Part shown: positions 5,383-8,299 of the stretch, piece by piece
Numbering within the stretch: position 1 is the stretch's first letter
How the letters are laid out: the number at the start of each line of letters is the position of its first letter
Assembly (NCBI GenBank): GCA_003154855.1
Contig: PMEV01000145.1
Coordinates: 1 to 8,299, forward strand
DNA length: 8,299 bases
DNA from: Bryobacterales bacterium
GTDB lineage: Bacteria; Acidobacteriota; Terriglobia; Bryobacterales; Bryobacteraceae
Direction of reading: 5' to 3'
Translations under genes and position numbers: made by a program
The notes under the pieces: model-generated
Told to the model about the DNA's origin: nothing
What the model saw: the letters and a program-made list of their open reading frames with translations, nothing else
Database searches by the model: none

Positions 5383-7500
5383 AACTCGCCGGCTCCGCGA
5401 GACGCTGACGCTCACCGAGGGGTTCCCGCCGCTCGCCACCAGCAGGCCATGGCTATGCCTGTCCGGGCCGGCTCGCACCACGCGGGCCGAGCCACGGTTC
5501 ACGGTCACCGACAGCGGCCATGGTGCATACAGATCCAGCCGGACGCTGGTTTCGCCCGCCCCGAACTCGACGGTCGCGGTCAGGGCGCCGTCGTCCTCCA
5601 GGTGCGAGATGCGCTGCTTGCCCAGAGTGACGAACTTCGCGGTGTCGCCCAGGAGGGCGATGCCCGAGGGTCCCACCGGAACCACCACGAAGTACGACCC
5701 GTTCGCATCCACACTGCGGTGGATCGTGACGGCCGTGGTGACCAACTCGGAGGTCCCGGCGAAGAAGTCGTAGAGCAGCGACTGCGGGAAGGTCGCGGCG
5801 GAGATGCCCAGCGCCTGGGGGGAAAACACCGCGTCGGTGGAACCGTTCCGGGCGTACGCGAACACATAAGCCGCCTGGAGCGTGCCGAACTGGCTGGAGG
5901 TCGCGGCCACCATCGGGGCGGTCGAGTCCGCGGCGATGGCCCCGAAGGTCGCATCGGTGGGAACCAGAGGCGCATCGGGCTTCACGACGATGCCATCCGC
6001 GCGCAGCGCCAGTCCCAGGTTGGCGGCGTTGGCCTGGCCCAAGGCGTCCGCGGGACCCAGCGGGCCGGCCGTCAGTGTGGCCAGCAGCACATTGCGCACG
6101 TTGCTGCTCGAGAAATTGTCGGTGAACGGCCAAATCCCCACCGCGCTGGCCAGGCGCGAGTCGAAGAGCAGGCTGTCCCAGCGATCCGGGGCCAGACCGT
6201 CGGCGGCGGCGCGGATGGAGGTCAGGTTCGAATACTTCGCGCTTTGCAGGAAGTGGCTTGGCAGCGGCATCGAATACTGCATGTGGATGCCACGCGCCGC
6301 CATGGCCTGCGCCATGTTGTCGAAGAACGCGTCCGGGTCGTGGAGATTCCTCTCCGTCGCGGCCTGGTCGGAAAGCCAGTCCTGTTCAAAGACCGCCGCG
6401 CCGCTCGAGGCGAGGTAGGTGGCCAGGTCGCTCCAGTAGCGCGGATCGATGGGGACGTTGCCCGAGAAGGCGTACGCGGCGCGGTCCGGGCTCTGGTCTT
6501 CCCACCAGCGCGCATGGACCACCAGGGGAAGGCCAAGGCGCCCCTGGAAACCGGCCAGGTCGTCGGGGAATAGCGACAGGTCCGCGCGCAGCACGTAGAG
6601 GCCCGTGCCGTTGTTCTCCCAGGACGGCGGCATGCCCTTCGGGTACCACCAACTGTCGGCCTGCACGTAGCCCAGTTTCACGCCCCTGCTCTGGTAATCG
6701 TTCACGGCGTCGATCAGGGCCTGGCCCGCCACGCCGGGGTTGTAGTAATAAGGCGAGCGGTTGTCGGTCCAAAGACCTGCCCGCTCCAGGCTCACGTCGG
6801 CGTCCGAGGCGGGGCGCACTTTCCCGTAGAGGGCGGTGAGCGCCTGCCCCCAGGCGTCGAACACGGAGTTGATCCCGCTGCCCACCGCCAGCAGGGTCCG
6901 GTGCTCGAATCCGGCATCCAAGGTGGAGATGGCGGGATCGATTCCGCTTTCCAAAGCGCCGCCATTCTGGTCGATCTGGGCAACGATGAAATCCGAGGCG
7001 GGCGATAGCAGGAACGAGTTGTAGGCGGAATCGAAGAACAGCCAGGGGCTTCCGGCTTCGATGCAGCCCGCCGCGAACGTGTAGTTCCAGGATTGGTAGC
7101 CGAAAGGCTGCAGGCCGGCTGGCCAGGTGGTGAAGCTTGGGAACGGCTCCGAGTTCGGGCTCGCGGCCAGATACTTCACCAGAAAGAGCACCACGGGCCT
7201 CGCCGAGTAGGCGCGAATCCTGGCCTGGCGCGGAATGCCGGCCACTGAGTAAGTGAAGATTAGCTCTTTGTAATCTCCGGCGGAGTCCGATCCGGAGGAG
7301 GCAGCCAGGCCGCTCACCGGCGCGCCGGTATCCCCGGCGAAAACCCAGCCCAGCGCGGCGTACTGCACGGTGTAATAGCCGCTGGGCTCTATAGTTACGG
7401 ATAGCGACGTGGATTCCTGGGAGATGGACACTTCGCCCGGGGAAGCGGCGAGGGACGGCACGCTGGCCACCAGCAGCCAGAAGACTGCGCGGAGCGACAT
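5311..7500 (-). CDS. Secreted glycosidase-like TIM-barrel protein of an uncharacterised family
   Basis: A 729-residue protein with a signal peptide (MSLRAVFWLLVASVPSLA, cleavage near residue 19), so exported. Residues about 20-235 look like a beta-rich N-terminal domain. The centre looks like a GH31/GH36-style barrel: GLWTDNRSPYYY (242-253), GVKLGYVQADSWWYPKG (273-289), LPLVVHARWW (324-333), AAVFEQDWLSD (368-378), MQYSMPLPSHFLQS (407-420), GIWPFTDNF (455-463), GPLGPAD (479-485) and DGIVVKPD (502-509). Asp282, Glu372, Asp374 and Asp461 are candidate acidic active-site residues. A further beta-rich domain follows. I recall the same motif series in uncharacterised animal proteins, but know of no assayed member; a carbohydrate substrate is inferred. 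ATG 7500 has no Shine-Dalgarno sequence, but the signal peptide supports it. The 3' end overlaps the DUF2103-like gene by 72 bases. Confidence 0.85.
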   Translation of the reverse strand: MSLRAVFWLLVASVPSLAASPGEVSISQESTSLSVTIEPSGYYTVQYAALGWVFAGDTGAPVSGLAASSGSDSAGDYKELIFTYSVAGIPRQARIRAYSARPVVLFLVKYLAASPNSEPFPSFTTWPAGLQPFGYQSWNYTFAAGCIEAGSPWLFFDSAYNSFLLSPASDFIVAQIDQNGGALESGIDPAISTLDAGFEHRTLLAVGSGINSVFDAWGQALTALYGKVRPASDADVSLERAGLWTDNRSPYYYNPGVAGQALIDAVNDYQSRGVKLGYVQADSWWYPKGMPPSWENNGTGLYVLRADLSLFPDDLAGFQGRLGLPLVVHARWWEDQSPDRAAYAFSGNVPIDPRYWSDLATYLASSGAAVFEQDWLSDQAATERNLHDPDAFFDNMAQAMAARGIHMQYSMPLPSHFLQSAKYSNLTSIRAAADGLAPDRWDSLLFDSRLASAVGIWPFTDNFSSSNVRNVLLATLTAGPLGPADALGQANAANLGLALRADGIVVKPDAPLVPTDATFGAIAADSTAPMVAATSSQFGTLQAAYVFAYARNGSTDAVFSPQALGISAATFPQSLLYDFFAGTSELVTTAVTIHRSVDANGSYFVVVPVGPSGIALLGDTAKFVTLGKQRISHLEDDGALTATVEFGAGETSVRLDLYAPWPLSVTVNRGSARVVRAGPDRHSHGLLVASGGNPSVSVSVSRSRRVSSGGNLPGDGPLESIPIQSGTEE

Positions 7501-7518
7501 AAAAAGGAATCTTGTAGT

Positions 7519-7546
7519 AGTTTCTCTTCTTATATCGGTTTGTCAA
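7519..7546 (-). promoter_or_regulatory. Possible promoter for the glycosidase-like gene
   Basis: On the minus strand a perfect TTGACA lies at 7546-7541, in the 73-base gap after the menG stop. With a 16-base spacer the -10 position reads GAAACT (7524-7519), only 3 of 6 consensus bases. The A-rich tract downstream would be the leader. It suggests that the glycosidase-like gene is transcribed apart from menG, but the weak -10 keeps confidence low. Confidence 0.35.
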
Positions 7547-7573
7547 GCCATCGGCGCAACGGGGCCAGAGAGT

Positions 7574-8299
7574 TTACAACCGATGCCCCACATGGAGGGT
7601 AACGATTCCCCCGCTCATGCGCTCGAATTCCACGCGGGAGAATCCGGCGGCGTTCATGGCGGCGGCAAGCTGCTCGGGCGTTGGGAAGCGGCGGACCGAA
7701 TCGGGCAGGTAGCGATAGGCGGCGCGATCCCCCGAGATGAAACCACCCACCGCCGGGAGGATGCGGGCCGAGTAGAACTTGTAGAGGGCGGCGACGAGGC
7801 GGTTGCCCGGCTGGGAGAACTCGAGGATGGCCGCCGCGCCGCCGGGCTTGAGGACGCGCCGCATTTCCTGGAGCCCCTTCTGGTAGTTGGCCAGGTTGCG
7901 GAAGCCGAACGCGGCCGTGATGAGGTCCAGCGAGCCGTCGGCCAGAGGCAACGAGAGCGCATCCGCTTCGAACAGAACCGAGGCCCGGCGTCGGCGCGCT
8001 ATCTTGCGCCGGGCCTCCAGCAGCATGGGGTGGCAGAAGTCGCTGCCCAGAACGCCTGCGCCGCGTTCGGCCTCCAGCGCCAGCAGCAAGTCGCCGGTGC
8101 CGCAGCAAATATCCAACGCCAGGACGCCCGGCCGGCGCAGCATAGGGCCCAGACGCCGGACGGCGCGCCGGCGCCAGTAGCGGTCGATCTGGAGCGAAAG
8201 CAGATGGTTGAGAAGATCGTAGCGGCCGGCGACGCGCGCGAACATCCCCCGTACCCACCGTGCAGCCTCTGGTTCGCCCGCGGCGCCCGGGGCGGGCGA
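7574..8299 (-). CDS. menG: Demethylmenaquinone methyltransferase (MenG/UbiE), 5' end outside window
   Basis: A class I SAM-dependent methyltransferase that adds the C-methyl group to demethylmenaquinone (or the ubiquinone precursor), the last step of menaquinone synthesis. Numbering from the internal ATG at 8245: MFARVAGRYDLLNHLLS (1-17), motif I LALDICCGTGDLL (42-54), GSDFCHPML (67-75), EADALSLPLADGSLDLI (93-109), AFGFRN (112-117), RVLKPGG (130-136), LEFSQP (141-146), and the UbiE-specific GGFISGDRAAYRYLPDSV stretch (167-184). All expected regions are present. The frame stays open from 8245 to the window edge and that part reads EPEAARWVRG directly before MFARVA, as UbiE proteins usually do, so the ATG at 8245 is probably internal and the true start lies beyond 8299. 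In a menaquinone-using acidobacterium menG is the likelier name than ubiE. Confidence 0.94.
   Translation of the reverse strand, partial: SPAPGAAGEPEAARWVRGMFARVAGRYDLLNHLLSLQIDRYWRRRAVRRLGPMLRRPGVLALDICCGTGDLLLALEAERGAGVLGSDFCHPMLLEARRKIARRRRASVLFEADALSLPLADGSLDLITAAFGFRNLANYQKGLQEMRRVLKPGGAAAILEFSQPGNRLVAALYKFYSARILPAVGGFISGDRAAYRYLPDSVRRFPTPEQLAAAMNAAGFSRVEFERMSGGIVTLHVGHRL

Noticed and set aside
5449..6573. Long plus-strand open frame opposite the glycosidase-like gene
   Set aside because: Low-complexity Arg/Gly/Val-rich translation with no motif; the minus-strand gene has a signal peptide and family motifs.

Overview
This is a GC-rich bacterial chromosomal window carrying eight recognisable or partly recognisable protein genes plus one gene-free, lower-GC stretch. 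No rRNA, tRNA, CRISPR array, transposase or phage gene is visible. The demethylmenaquinone-type methyltransferase, the secreted 'YTYRQT...GKYWFPTYTRAD' protein and the general gene style suggest an Acidobacteriota member of the Bryobacter/Solibacter kind. That assignment is from memory of these families and is not proven here.

Layout, left to right. At 1-407 (+) lies the C-terminal end of a DHHA1-domain protein, an AlaX-type alanyl-tRNA editing protein or an alanyl-tRNA synthetase. It runs tail to tail, with stops 3 bases apart, into a leftward group. Read 5' to 3' on the minus strand, that group is a secreted LolA-fold-like protein (3542-2766), a radical SAM enzyme with a Twitch-type C-terminal cysteine set (2645-1623), and a Gfo/Idh/MocA NAD(P)-dependent oxidoreductase (1556-411). 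The last two are close enough to be co-transcribed.

The stretch 3543-4070 has no convincing gene. It has visibly lower GC than its flanks, several hairpins, a perfect 12-bp tandem duplication, and a good intrinsic terminator pointing rightward at its end. Next to it, on the minus strand, is a conserved hypothetical gene (4574-4071) that is also less GC-rich. Together these look like a foreign or decayed island that may contain a structured RNA.

From 4635 two rightward genes follow, a GNAT acetyltransferase and a DUF2103-like small protein, 7 bases apart. The second overlaps by 72 bases the 3' end of a large leftward gene (7500-5311). That gene encodes a secreted protein with glycosidase-like TIM-barrel signatures, of a family I recall as uncharacterised and shared with animals. 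The window closes with a leftward menG/ubiE methyltransferase gene whose 5' end lies beyond base 8299.

The genes do not form one obvious pathway: tRNA quality control, menaquinone synthesis, a possible sugar-processing pair (oxidoreductase and glycosidase-like protein, not adjacent) and accessory genes. The points most worth following are the structured gene-free stretch, the glycosidase-like family and the radical SAM/oxidoreductase pair.
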